The notes under the pieces are model-generated. The model saw only the letters and a program-made list of their open reading frames with translations, was not told where the DNA came from and did not search any database. This document shows positions 6,761-13,197 of a stretch of 13,410 nucleotides of DNA, one piece after another; positions within the stretch are counted from its first letter, which is position 1, and every line of letters begins with the position of its first letter. Source of the DNA: Parvularculaceae bacterium (GTDB taxonomy: Bacteria > Pseudomonadota > Alphaproteobacteria > Caulobacterales > Parvularculaceae). The stretch lies in contig JALWRV010000349.1 in assembly GCA_027080545.1 (NCBI GenBank), forward strand, positions 1-13,410. Direction: 5' to 3'. A program made the position numbers and the translations under genes.

Positions 6761-8488
6761 ATGTTGGAGCTGTCCGATAATCCTGGTGTGATTTTGCTTT
6801 TAGGGGCGTTTATTATTATCGCCCTGCCCACCATTATGCGCCGCCCGGCCATGTTGTTGATAACCGGGTTTTCAGCGATGCGTCTGATGGGCATGGAAGT
6901 GGGAGATCAAACCGTCCTTTCCTTGTTCGGGCTAGACTTGACGCCGATGAAATTCGATGTGTTGTCACGGCTTTTTCTGATCGTGTTTCATATCGCGGTC
7001 ACCCTCAACATCATCTATTCATGGGGCGTTAAAAACGCCACCGAATGTTGGGCCAGTCTGGCCTATCCGGCTGCCGCCATGGGCGGGGTATTGGCCGGTG
7101 ATTGGATTACGCTTTTCATCTGGTGGGAATTGGCGGCGCTTACTTCTGTTTTTCTGGTATGGCAGCCCCGCACCAGAGAGACCTATCTGGCGGGTATGCG
7201 CTATATGGTCATTCAAATCGCGTCCGGCGTATTATTGCTTGGCGGTATTGTTATCTTGTTTCGCCAATCAGGGGCGCTGGCGATTGGGGCGCTGGACCTG
7301 CGCGACCCGAGCGGCCTGTTCAATCCGGCGGCCTTAATGTTGTTCATCGCCATTGGCGTTAAGTCGGCTTTTCCCCTGTTGCATAATTGGGTGCAGGATT
7401 CTTATCCGAAATCGACCCTTGGTGGTACCATCATCCTGTCTGTGTTCACCACCAAGCTGGCGGTCTATTTGATGGCGCGGGTCTTTGCAGGCACACCGGA
7501 ATTGATCTGGATTGGCGCGGTGATGACCATTTTTCCCATTTTCTTCGCCCTTATCGAAAATGATTTGCGCAAAGTGTTGAGCTATTCCATCAACAACCAG
7601 GTTGGGTTTATGTTAACCGGCATTGGCTTTGGCACGGCCGCGTCCATGAATGGGGCGGTGGGCTATGCTTTTTCAAATATTATATTTGAAAGCCTGTTGT
7701 TCATGTCTGTGGGGGCAGCCATGTATCGCACCGGCACCTCCAAAGCCACCGAGTTGGGGGGGCTTTATCGCACCATGCCTTTGACCTTGATGTTCTGCCT
7801 CATCGGTGCCTTGTCGATCTCCGCCTTTCCGGGGTTTGCCGGGTTCGTTACCAAGGGGCTCATTCTTGACGGGGCGGCGGAAGGCCATAATTTTATCATT
7901 TGGTTGATTTTATTGTTTGCCTCGGCTGGGGTGTTGGAACATGCGGGGATTAAAATTCCCTATTTCACCTTCTTTGCCCATGACAGCGGCAAGCGGCCCA
8001 AAGAAGCCCCCCCGATGATGTTGATTGCCATGGGGCTATCGGCGGTGTTGAGTGTCGGCATCGGCCTCTACCCCGAGCCTTTGTTCAACCTTCTGCCCTA
8101 TCAGGAACAAATCGCCGACTATCACCCCTATAGCGCCTATCATATTGTCGAGCAGTTACAGCTGTTGCTGTTTGCGGTTCTGGCTTTCGCCTTGCTCATC
8201 AAGTTTAAACTCTATCCGCCGGAAGTGCCCTCAACCAATCTCGATTTCGATTGGCTTTACCGGGTGCCGGGGCGGGCATTGCTGTTCAAAATTGTCAGCC
8301 TCATTGTGTCGCTGTGGCGTTGGCTATGGGGCGGGGCGCAAGAGGTGGTGACGCGTGTCATGGCGCGCACCCACCGCACCCATGGCCCCGAAGGAACGCT
8401 GGCCCGCAATTGGCCTGTAGGCTTCATGGCCCTGTGGACGGCTGTGGTGCTGGCGGTGGCGCTGGTCTTCCTTTACTGGGTGGCCTAG
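6761..8488 (+). CDS. Antiporter-like subunit D paralogue with C-terminal extension, third of three
   Basis: The product has 575 residues, about 70 more than the other two large subunits. The core has the channel residues of the family: Glu123 in TM5 (FIWWELAALTSVFLVW), Lys201 in TM7 (GVKSAFPLLHNWVQDSYP), Lys232 in TM8 (FTTKLAVY) and Lys365 in TM12 (FAGFVTKGLIL). In TM10 the usual HAxxKxLLF motif is replaced by SNIIFESLLFM, with Glu310 where Lys normally stands. After the core come a helix, a PPEVPSTNLDFDWLYRVPG segment (about residues 487-505), an amphipathic stretch and a last membrane helix near the C-terminus. This recalls the C-terminal extension of NuoL-like subunits. AGGAG at 6743-6747 is rather far (13 bases) from the ATG. 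No clear terminator follows the TAG. Confidence 0.9.
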   Translation: MLELSDNPGVILLLGAFIIIALPTIMRRPAMLLITGFSAMRLMGMEVGDQTVLSLFGLDLTPMKFDVLSRLFLIVFHIAVTLNIIYSWGVKNATECWASLAYPAAAMGGVLAGDWITLFIWWELAALTSVFLVWQPRTRETYLAGMRYMVIQIASGVLLLGGIVILFRQSGALAIGALDLRDPSGLFNPAALMLFIAIGVKSAFPLLHNWVQDSYPKSTLGGTIILSVFTTKLAVYLMARVFAGTPELIWIGAVMTIFPIFFALIENDLRKVLSYSINNQVGFMLTGIGFGTAASMNGAVGYAFSNIIFESLLFMSVGAAMYRTGTSKATELGGLYRTMPLTLMFCLIGALSISAFPGFAGFVTKGLILDGAAEGHNFIIWLILLFASAGVLEHAGIKIPYFTFFAHDSGKRPKEAPPMMLIAMGLSAVLSVGIGLYPEPLFNLLPYQEQIADYHPYSAYHIVEQLQLLLFAVLAFALLIKFKLYPPEVPSTNLDFDWLYRVPGRALLFKIVSLIVSLWRWLWGGAQEVVTRVMARTHRTHGPEGTLARNWPVGFMALWTAVVLAVALVFLYWVA

Positions 8489-8634
8489 GGCTCAAGCCCC
8501 CAATCATATTTGGCAGCCGCCTTTGTGCCAGAATGGCCCACCCCTATCAGAATCATGTTCTGCTGTGCAGCTTCCGGCTGAATAATTGGTCAATGTTCTT
8601 TCTTGGTTCGCGCCCTTCATGGGATATTAAAAAC

Positions 8635-8665
8635 TTATCCTCACCCCCAGATTGCATCTTATAAT
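8635..8665 (+). promoter_or_regulatory. Candidate promoter (TATAAT) with overlapping DnaA-box-like site
   Basis: A perfect TATAAT lies at 8660-8665, 35 bases before the TTG start of the DnaA domain IV-like gene. No good -35 lies at 17 bases; TTATCC at 8635 gives a 19-base spacer. The nonamer TTATCCTCA at 8635-8643 differs from the DnaA box TTATCCACA at one position. This could be an autoregulatory site where -35 would be. The evidence is by eye only, and single-mismatch boxes occur by chance. Confidence 0.35.
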
Positions 8666-8700
8666 GGGTGTAGGGGCCATCCCTGGTCGGGCGAGTTGCA

Positions 8701-9180
8701 TTGGAGCCGAAACCAGTGGTTGAAAAAAATTATGATGAAGCCCAAGGGGGCTGGCACACACAATGTGCCGACGCGGCAAGGCGCATCGCGGCGGAAGCGT
8801 TTGACGTTTCCGATGATGCGCTGAACGCGCCCAACCGTTGCCGCGCCCATATCGCGCTGGCCCGTCAGGTCGCCATGTATCTGACCCATGTGGTAGCAGC
8901 GGTTAGCCTTTCCGACATCGCCACGGCCTTTGCCCGTGATCGCACCACCGTTTCCCATGCCTGCAGACGGGTCGAAGACAAGCGCGATGAATTGATTTTC
9001 GACATGCAATTAGAGCGTCTTGAGGCCAGTATGCGCCGGGAGATGGAACGTATCCGCATGGCCGAATTGCTGGAAGTAAAAGGGCTGCAGACAAGCGATA
9101 TGATGATGCAAAGAGGGCGCGCGGGGCTTTTTCTTGAGCGCGCCACACCGATCATTCCTTTTCGGCGCTGGCGCCGCTAG
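8701..9180 (+). CDS. Stand-alone DnaA domain IV-like DNA-binding protein (HdaB-like)
   Basis: The product has 159 residues. Residues about 24-95 match DnaA domain IV, the helix-turn-helix domain that binds DnaA boxes. ARQVAMYL (54-61) corresponds to the PRQIAMYL helix, SLSDIATAFARDRTTVSHAC (69-88) to the signature that reads the box, and RRVEDKRDE follows. There is no AAA+ domain, so it cannot act as an initiator by itself. A charged helical tail (about 96-125) and a short basic C-terminus (FRRWRR) follow. Alphaproteobacteria have such a protein, HdaB, which in Caulobacter affects replication initiation via DnaA inactivation; I infer a similar role. No ATG exists at the proper place. TTG at 8701 (GGGCGAG five bases upstream) or GTG at 8716 (GGAG nine bases upstream) are the candidate starts. 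It converges with sufE. Confidence 0.82.
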   Translation: MEPKPVVEKNYDEAQGGWHTQCADAARRIAAEAFDVSDDALNAPNRCRAHIALARQVAMYLTHVVAAVSLSDIATAFARDRTTVSHACRRVEDKRDELIFDMQLERLEASMRREMERIRMAELLEVKGLQTSDMMMQRGRAGLFLERATPIIPFRRWRR

Positions 9181-9199
9181 CCGGGCTTAGGGCGCTTTT
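9171..9199 (+). terminator. Possible terminator at the end of the DnaA domain IV-like gene
   Basis: GCGCC (9171-9175) can pair with GGCGC (9191-9195), followed directly by TTTT (9196-9199) and a pyrimidine-rich stretch. The stem has only five pairs and a 15-base loop, and it overlaps the last codons, so support is weak. Confidence 0.3.
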
Positions 9200-9221
9200 C
9201 CCCCTTCAACGCTTTTTCCCC

Positions 9222-9632
9222 TTATCCTTTTAGTCTTTCAGCCTGTTGTTTGATGCGCCCCACCATAGAGGCCAACCCATTTGCCCGCTGTGCGGTAAGA
9301 TGGCCCTCAAGATCAAGCGCCGCAAACGCCTTTTTTTCATCCAACGCCATAATGTCCTCAGGGGGTTTGCCTGAAAAAAGAGCGATTACCAGCGCCACCA
9401 GCCCTTTGACAATATGGGCATCACTATCCCCGCGAAAAAAAACCTTCCCGTCGCGGACCGGATCAAAAACCAGCCACACTTGTGACGCACAGCCTTTGAC
9501 CTTGTTGGCATCGCTGCGCTCGGCCTCGCTTAAAGGGGCCAGATGACGCCCCAGATCAATAATATATTTATAGCGCTCCTCCCATTGATCGAGAAAGGAG
9601 AGGTTGTCGCGAATGGTTTCAAAATCTTCCAT
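9222..9632 (-). CDS. sufE: Cysteine desulfuration protein SufE
   Basis: The product has 136 residues, the usual SufE length. SufE takes sulfur from the cysteine desulfurase SufS as a persulfide on its catalytic cysteine and passes it to the SufBCD scaffold in iron-sulfur cluster assembly, in the cytoplasm. The catalytic residue is Cys48 in KVKGCASQVWL. Other family features are the N-terminal FLDQWEERYKYIIDLGR (about 13-29), the GKPPEDI segment (about 88-94) and LTAQRANGLASM near the C-terminus (about 112-123). No other suf gene is in the window, so it is a solitary copy here. The start is supported by the family N-terminus rather than by a ribosome site, since no good Shine-Dalgarno sequence precedes it. 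The leader contains a GC-rich hairpin. Confidence 0.95.
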   Translation of the reverse strand: MEDFETIRDNLSFLDQWEERYKYIIDLGRHLAPLSEAERSDANKVKGCASQVWLVFDPVRDGKVFFRGDSDAHIVKGLVALVIALFSGKPPEDIMALDEKKAFAALDLEGHLTAQRANGLASMVGRIKQQAERLKG

Positions 9633-9666
9633 ATTTTGAAACTAGGCGAGAGAGAGGCTGAGGGAA

Positions 9667-9682
9667 AGGGGGCTTGCCCCCT
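9667..9682 (-). other. GC-rich perfect hairpin in the sufE leader
   Basis: AGGGGG (9667-9672) and CCCCCT (9677-9682) form a perfect six-pair stem with a four-base loop. It ends 34 bases before the sufE start codon. On the - strand it is followed by TTTCCC, too short a T run for a clear terminator. It could be a second, weak terminator for the upstream gene or a leader structure. Confidence 0.45.
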
Positions 9683-9702
9683 GAGTACAAAAAAAGAGGC
9701 GC

Positions 9703-9737
9703 AAAAAAGACGCGCCAAAATGTTTCAGCGCGTCTTT
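9703..9737 (-). terminator. Strong intrinsic terminator of the lipoprotein gene
   Basis: On the - strand the ten-base arms AAAGACGCGC and GCGCGTCTTT (+ strand 9728-9737 and 9706-9715) pair perfectly around a 12-base loop and run into six T's (+ strand A's at 9703-9708). It lies 21 bases after the lipoprotein stop codon, so it should insulate sufE from that gene. In the + direction the downstream T run is poorer (GATTTT). Confidence 0.85.
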
Positions 9738-9758
9738 GATTTTAAAAGGGGGTAATGT

Positions 9759-10817
9759 CTAGCCATCAACGCTGGCCACATGGCCAACACAAGACGAGAC
9801 ATCCCCGAGACCGTGCTTGCCGAGACAGAACATTTCCTCATAGGGGGTTCTGGTGGCAGCGATACATTGGTCGAGATTCATTTTGGCATTGGCCAAACAT
9901 TTATTGGCGCGGTCATTGCGGGCAAAGGTGGCGACGGCTTCTTTGTCGACATCCCCCACAGAATAGCGCGCGGCGAGATTAAGCGCCCGGGCCAAGATGG
10001 GCGTGGCATCAGAGGCCCGGCGACCAAAGCTGGCGGCACTATTGCCCCAGCTTGGGGTCCACAAGGCATCGGCACTGGCCAGCCCAGGTTGCACCACCCC
10101 ATAGCTCATGCTGGCTGGTAGATAGGGGGTGGCAAGGCTGGAGCGCGAATAGGACCAAGAACGCGCACTATCCACACGGGACATGCCGGGGGATATTTTG
10201 CGTTTTGCCCAGCCTACTTTTTGCAAGCTGTAAGCCTCGGAAATAAACACTTCAGACAGGGTTTTGATCTTGGTGGCATCAGCGGCGGCGAATTGTAAAA
10301 TATCGTCAATGGCCGCATCCGAGCCCGCAAAATTCAACACCATGGAGGGGTTTTGCCGAATGGCGCTTAAAAACGGATCACGCCCGCCCATGCGCACCAT
10401 TTCATCTTGAACCGATTTGGCAAAGGCCGGATCATCTGCCGCTACCAGCGCCGCATAGGCCACCCAGCCGGACGAGAGCATGTCTGGCGAGTGCGAGGCG
10501 AGGCGGTTATGGGCATCGCGTGTGGCCTGATCACTATCGACCACGGTCGCGGCCAGAAGGTCAATATCGGCCCGAAATTGCACATAGGCGCTGGCCCGTT
10601 GTTCCAGCGGGGTCATTTCCGGCTGGCTAATGGTGGTATTCACCGCTGGCGGTTCGGTGGTCTGACAGGCCACGATGCCAAGCAGGAGCGCTAAACCGAC
10701 CCCCATCTTGATGATAGGCCGGTCCGAAATCTTCTTTTTCCCTGCTATTTTGTTCCCTGATATTTTTGTGGGACCCCAATTTTTACCCAAAACCCCGGAA
10801 ATGTTCCGATTTTGCAT
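9759..10817 (-). CDS. Predicted lipoprotein with four C-terminal cysteines, function unknown
   Basis: The product has 352 residues from the ATG at 10817, chosen because AGGAG lies six bases upstream; an ATG at 10973 in the same frame would add 52 residues and mask the signal. The N-terminus is basic (GKKKISDRPIIK), then hydrophobic (about 39-50), ending in the lipobox IVAC with Cys51. It is therefore probably exported and lipid-anchored, with Gln at +2 favouring the outer membrane. The mature part is largely helical, with a Ser/Trp/Tyr-rich segment (about 214-260: SRVDSARSWSYSRSS, ALWTPSWGNSAASFGRRASD). The last 50 residues hold four cysteines, C307-x10-C318 and C331-x11-C343, which could form two disulfides in the periplasm. 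I do not recognise a characterised family and assign no function. It is divergent from the histidine kinase gene and ends at a strong terminator. Confidence 0.85.
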   Translation of the reverse strand: MQNRNISGVLGKNWGPTKISGNKIAGKKKISDRPIIKMGVGLALLLGIVACQTTEPPAVNTTISQPEMTPLEQRASAYVQFRADIDLLAATVVDSDQATRDAHNRLASHSPDMLSSGWVAYAALVAADDPAFAKSVQDEMVRMGGRDPFLSAIRQNPSMVLNFAGSDAAIDDILQFAAADATKIKTLSEVFISEAYSLQKVGWAKRKISPGMSRVDSARSWSYSRSSLATPYLPASMSYGVVQPGLASADALWTPSWGNSAASFGRRASDATPILARALNLAARYSVGDVDKEAVATFARNDRANKCLANAKMNLDQCIAATRTPYEEMFCLGKHGLGDVSSCVGHVASVDG

Positions 10818-10823
10818 TACTGT

Positions 10824-10828
10824 CTCCT
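10824..10828 (-). promoter_or_regulatory. Ribosome binding site of the lipoprotein gene
   Basis: AGGAG on the - strand lies six bases before the ATG at 10817. It fixes the start that gives a standard lipoprotein signal, against the longer frame beginning at 10973. Confidence 0.8.
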
Positions 10829-11027
10829 CTAACAACGCAACTAATGGTCTCCACTGGCGCGAAACTACCATATTTCCTGCCGATTGAAGGGATAAAGTGG
10901 GCCACGAGGAAAATTTAATAAATTTTAATCCCGCAAGCCACCCAAAACCCGAAATCCGCGAAAATTTACGCAAAAACAGGCGTCGACAATGGATTTCTTT
11001 AGGCTCGCCCCCTCCTATTTAGGAAGC

Positions 11028-11054
11028 GTTAACAGGTATGGCCCCATGGTTAAC
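11028..11054 (+). promoter_or_regulatory. Paired GTTAAC palindromes upstream of the histidine kinase gene
   Basis: GTTAAC occurs at 11028-11033 and 11049-11054, 21 bases apart, about two helical turns. The second is part of TTAACCAT on the - strand (11046-11053), which resembles a CtrA half-site of alphaproteobacteria. Further left, TTAA-N6-TTAA (10915-10928) is close to the CtrA consensus TTAA-N7-TTAA but one base short. These lie in the 242-base region between two divergent genes. I could not find clear -35/-10 pairs for either gene. Confidence 0.3.
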
Positions 11055-11059
11055 CTCGT

Positions 11060-12541
11060 ATGAGGCCGTGGATTAGAAATCCCTTTCGCCAGGAGGCGCA
11101 CAGAGGCGTCGAAGACGGGTCACCCCCGCGCTTCGGGGCCGGTATTGTTGCGCCTCAAGGGCAATTGACCCCAGCGGGCGGACACCCGGCAGGGGCCGTC
11201 TCTGGTGATCATAAACAAGGTAAAGACGGGGCCGGATTTTCTTCGATTTTCTCGCTTTTTCGTGGGCTGGGTCGGCGCATGACCGGCACAGGCCCGCACG
11301 CGATGGATATTTTTGGCCCCGGTGACGAGATGATCGGGCTTCATGGGGCCGATGGGCGGTTTATACGCGCCTCTTTGGGGGCTCAGCCTTTGCTCGGGCT
11401 CGCCCCGGAGCAACTTTCCGGTCACACGCTCAGCGAATTTGTCGCCCCCGAACAGCGTGGTGCCTTTCTTGGCCTACTCGCCAGGGCGGCTGGGTTGCGT
11501 GAGAATAGGCGCGGCACTTTCCGGTTGATCCGGCCTGATTGTGAGACCCGTTTTGTGGATCTCACCATCACCCCGGTAAGCCGTGGGCGTTTGCGCACGA
11601 TTTGTCGCGATGTCACCGAGGTGCGGTTGGCCCGTGCGGCGCTGGATGAAGCCCGCAGCGAAGCCGAAGCGCTGGCCTTGGCCCGGGCGCGCCATCTGGC
11701 AGATCTCAGCCATGAGATTCGCACCCCCCTCAATGCGGTAATCGGTTTTGCAGAAATTATGGAGCGCGAAACCTTCGGCCCCCTCGGCCATGAGCGCTAT
11801 CAGGAATATGCGGAACTGATCCACCGATCTGGTGACCATCTTTTGTCATTGGTGTCGGACTTGTTGGATCTGTCCAAAATCGAAGCACAGCGCTACCAGC
11901 TTGAAATCGAAGAATGCGATCTCGCTGCGATTGCCCGCGATGCGGTGCAGATGATGCAGCTTTCCGCAGAACAGGCGGGGTTAACCTTGCGCTTTGATGG
12001 GGAAACTGATCTGTGTCTGGCGCAAGTGGATGCCCGCTCGGTGCGCCAGATGATCCTCAACCTATTGTCCAATGCCATTAAATTCACCCGCACCGGTACC
12101 ATCAGCCTGTCCTTGACCATGGATGATCATTGGGTGCGCATGAGTGTAACCGATACCGGCATTGGCATGAGCGCCGAAGCGGTAGCGCGCATGGGCGGGC
12201 GCTATGAACAAGCCCATACAGATAATTTACGCCATAGTCGCTCCACCGGTCTTGGCCTGGCCCTAGTGCGTTCTTTAAGCGAACTGCATGGCGGTGAAAT
12301 GAAGGTCGAAAGCACATTGGGCGAGGGGACCAAAGTATCGATCATCCTGCCGCGTGTCAGTGTTTTACCGGGGGCGGATCAAGAATCAGCACGGGAAGAA
12401 CAGCCCATGCTGTCAGCATTGGCAGAAGATATCGGCTTGGCGGATGAGCAAGAGCCGCTCAACGAAAAAGATCAGGCCTTTGAAAATTTGATTGAACAAA
12501 TTGGCGAAGGGGCAAAGCGCACCGCCCAAAAAGTGGCTTGA
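11060..12541 (+). CDS. Soluble PAS-domain sensor histidine kinase
   Basis: The product has 493 residues and no membrane segment, so it should act in the cytoplasm. Order: a Gly/Pro-rich N-terminus of unclear status (1-73); a PAS sensor domain (about 88-190, ending RTICRDVTEV); a short coiled linker; HisKA (about 205-280) with phosphorylated His218 in LADLSHEIRTPLNAVIGFAE; HATPase (about 315-435) with the N box NLLSNAIKF (Asn334, Asn338), G1 DTGIGMS (Asp365) and G2 STGLGLALV (from Ser395); and an acidic tail. The FGPLGHERYQEYAELIHRSG segment is typical of alphaproteobacterial PleC/DivJ-like kinases. No receiver domain and no adjacent response regulator is present, so its partner lies elsewhere. 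The start is uncertain: ATG 11060 lacks a ribosome site, and ATG 11279 is an alternative just before the PAS domain. Confidence 0.88.
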   Translation: MRPWIRNPFRQEAHRGVEDGSPPRFGAGIVAPQGQLTPAGGHPAGAVSGDHKQGKDGAGFSSIFSLFRGLGRRMTGTGPHAMDIFGPGDEMIGLHGADGRFIRASLGAQPLLGLAPEQLSGHTLSEFVAPEQRGAFLGLLARAAGLRENRRGTFRLIRPDCETRFVDLTITPVSRGRLRTICRDVTEVRLARAALDEARSEAEALALARARHLADLSHEIRTPLNAVIGFAEIMERETFGPLGHERYQEYAELIHRSGDHLLSLVSDLLDLSKIEAQRYQLEIEECDLAAIARDAVQMMQLSAEQAGLTLRFDGETDLCLAQVDARSVRQMILNLLSNAIKFTRTGTISLSLTMDDHWVRMSVTDTGIGMSAEAVARMGGRYEQAHTDNLRHSRSTGLGLALVRSLSELHGGEMKVESTLGEGTKVSIILPRVSVLPGADQESAREEQPMLSALAEDIGLADEQEPLNEKDQAFENLIEQIGEGAKRTAQKVA

Positions 12542-12549
12542 GCAAAGCC
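12528..12549 (-). terminator. Probable terminator of the glycosyltransferase gene
   Basis: On the - strand GGCTT and AAGCC form a five-pair stem with a five-base loop (+ strand 12535-12549). Two bases and then five T's follow (+ strand A's at 12528-12532). It directly follows the stop of the TIGR04282-type gene and overlaps the end of the convergent kinase gene. The short stem keeps confidence modest. Confidence 0.4.
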
Positions 12550-13197
12550 CTATCTCATTTTCACCTGTCGCGTCACATCAGGCAGGGCGGCCAGATCGCT
12601 TTTGTCATCAATATCACGCAAAATCGGCAAATGGCTGACCGCAAAATGTTGCGGCAGGCTGGCCAAACTATCACTTAAAGCCATGGGGCTCGACCAGCGC
12701 ACATGGGAAAATAGATCCGGTGCTGCCCGTCGCCGAGCCATGCCAATAAGCCAATAGCCCCCATCCATGGCCGGGCCAAAAATCGCATCATCCCTGCGCA
12801 GCCTGTCAAAGCCGCGACCAATGAGGCTTGGATCAATGTGCGGCGTGTCAGAGCCGATAATAATCACCGGACCGGGGGGCGCATGGTCAAAAACATAGCC
12901 CATGCGTTGACCGAGGTCGCCTTTTGGCTGGGCCATGCGGGCAATATTAGAGGGCCATAAGGCGGTTCGATTTGAAAAAGTTTCGGGCAGGGGATCAATG
13001 GCGAGAATCATTTGCCACAAGTGGGGATGATAAAGGGCCTTGATGAGCCGTCTGGTGCTATGGCGGTAAAAATTTATCGCCCCATAACCAATCTCTTTTG
13101 CCAATCTGGTTTTACAGTGGCCCAAAATCGGCGCTTTGACAAACATCACCAAGCGCGGACGGTTTTTAAGATGAAAAGGGCGGCTCTTATTTTTCAT
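12550..13197 (-). CDS. TIGR04282-family glycosyltransferase (DUF2064, GT-A-like)
   Basis: The product has 215 residues from the ATG at 13197, close to the usual 190-210 for this family. Motifs in order: FVKAPILGHCKTRLAKEIG (19-37), the nucleotide-binding start; GDLGQRM (93-99); IIIGSDTPHID (112-122), with the Asp that would bind metal and nucleotide-sugar; GPAMDGGYWLIG (141-152); and DIDDKSDL (195-202) near the end. The family is annotated as an arsenosugar-biosynthesis glycosyltransferase and is widespread, but its substrate is rarely shown by experiment. A longer frame begins at 13305 but would overlap the neighbour deeply; 13197 gives an 11-base overlap with the upstream TIGR04283-type gene, implying coupled translation. 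The ribosome site is weak (GAAGAGA, somewhat far). Confidence 0.88.
   Translation of the reverse strand: MKNKSRPFHLKNRPRLVMFVKAPILGHCKTRLAKEIGYGAINFYRHSTRRLIKALYHPHLWQMILAIDPLPETFSNRTALWPSNIARMAQPKGDLGQRMGYVFDHAPPGPVIIIGSDTPHIDPSLIGRGFDRLRRDDAIFGPAMDGGYWLIGMARRRAAPDLFSHVRWSSPMALSDSLASLPQHFAVSHLPILRDIDDKSDLAALPDVTRQVKMR

Noticed and set aside
242..8488. Complete respiratory complex I or energy-converting hydrogenase
   Set aside because: Only membrane-arm and Mrp-type subunits are present. No NuoB, C, D or I-like, hydrogenase or flavin/iron-sulfur subunit is in the window.
8488..8530. GGGC-TCAA-GCCC and TGGCA/TGCCA hairpins after the operon as terminators
   Set aside because: Stems of four and five pairs, the first overlapping the stop codon, with no T run after either.
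8489..8700. Possible short gene or small RNA in the gap after the operon
   Set aside because: Only frames without a ribosome site or recognisable protein are present, and no stable structure is visible. Only the promoter-like site near its right end is kept.
10166..10174. CTATCCACA as a DnaA box
   Set aside because: One mismatch and located inside the lipoprotein coding region; expected by chance.
10818..10973. N-terminal extension of the lipoprotein from an upstream ATG at 10973
   Set aside because: It would bury the lipoprotein signal 100 residues deep, and a good ribosome site exists at the internal ATG 10817.
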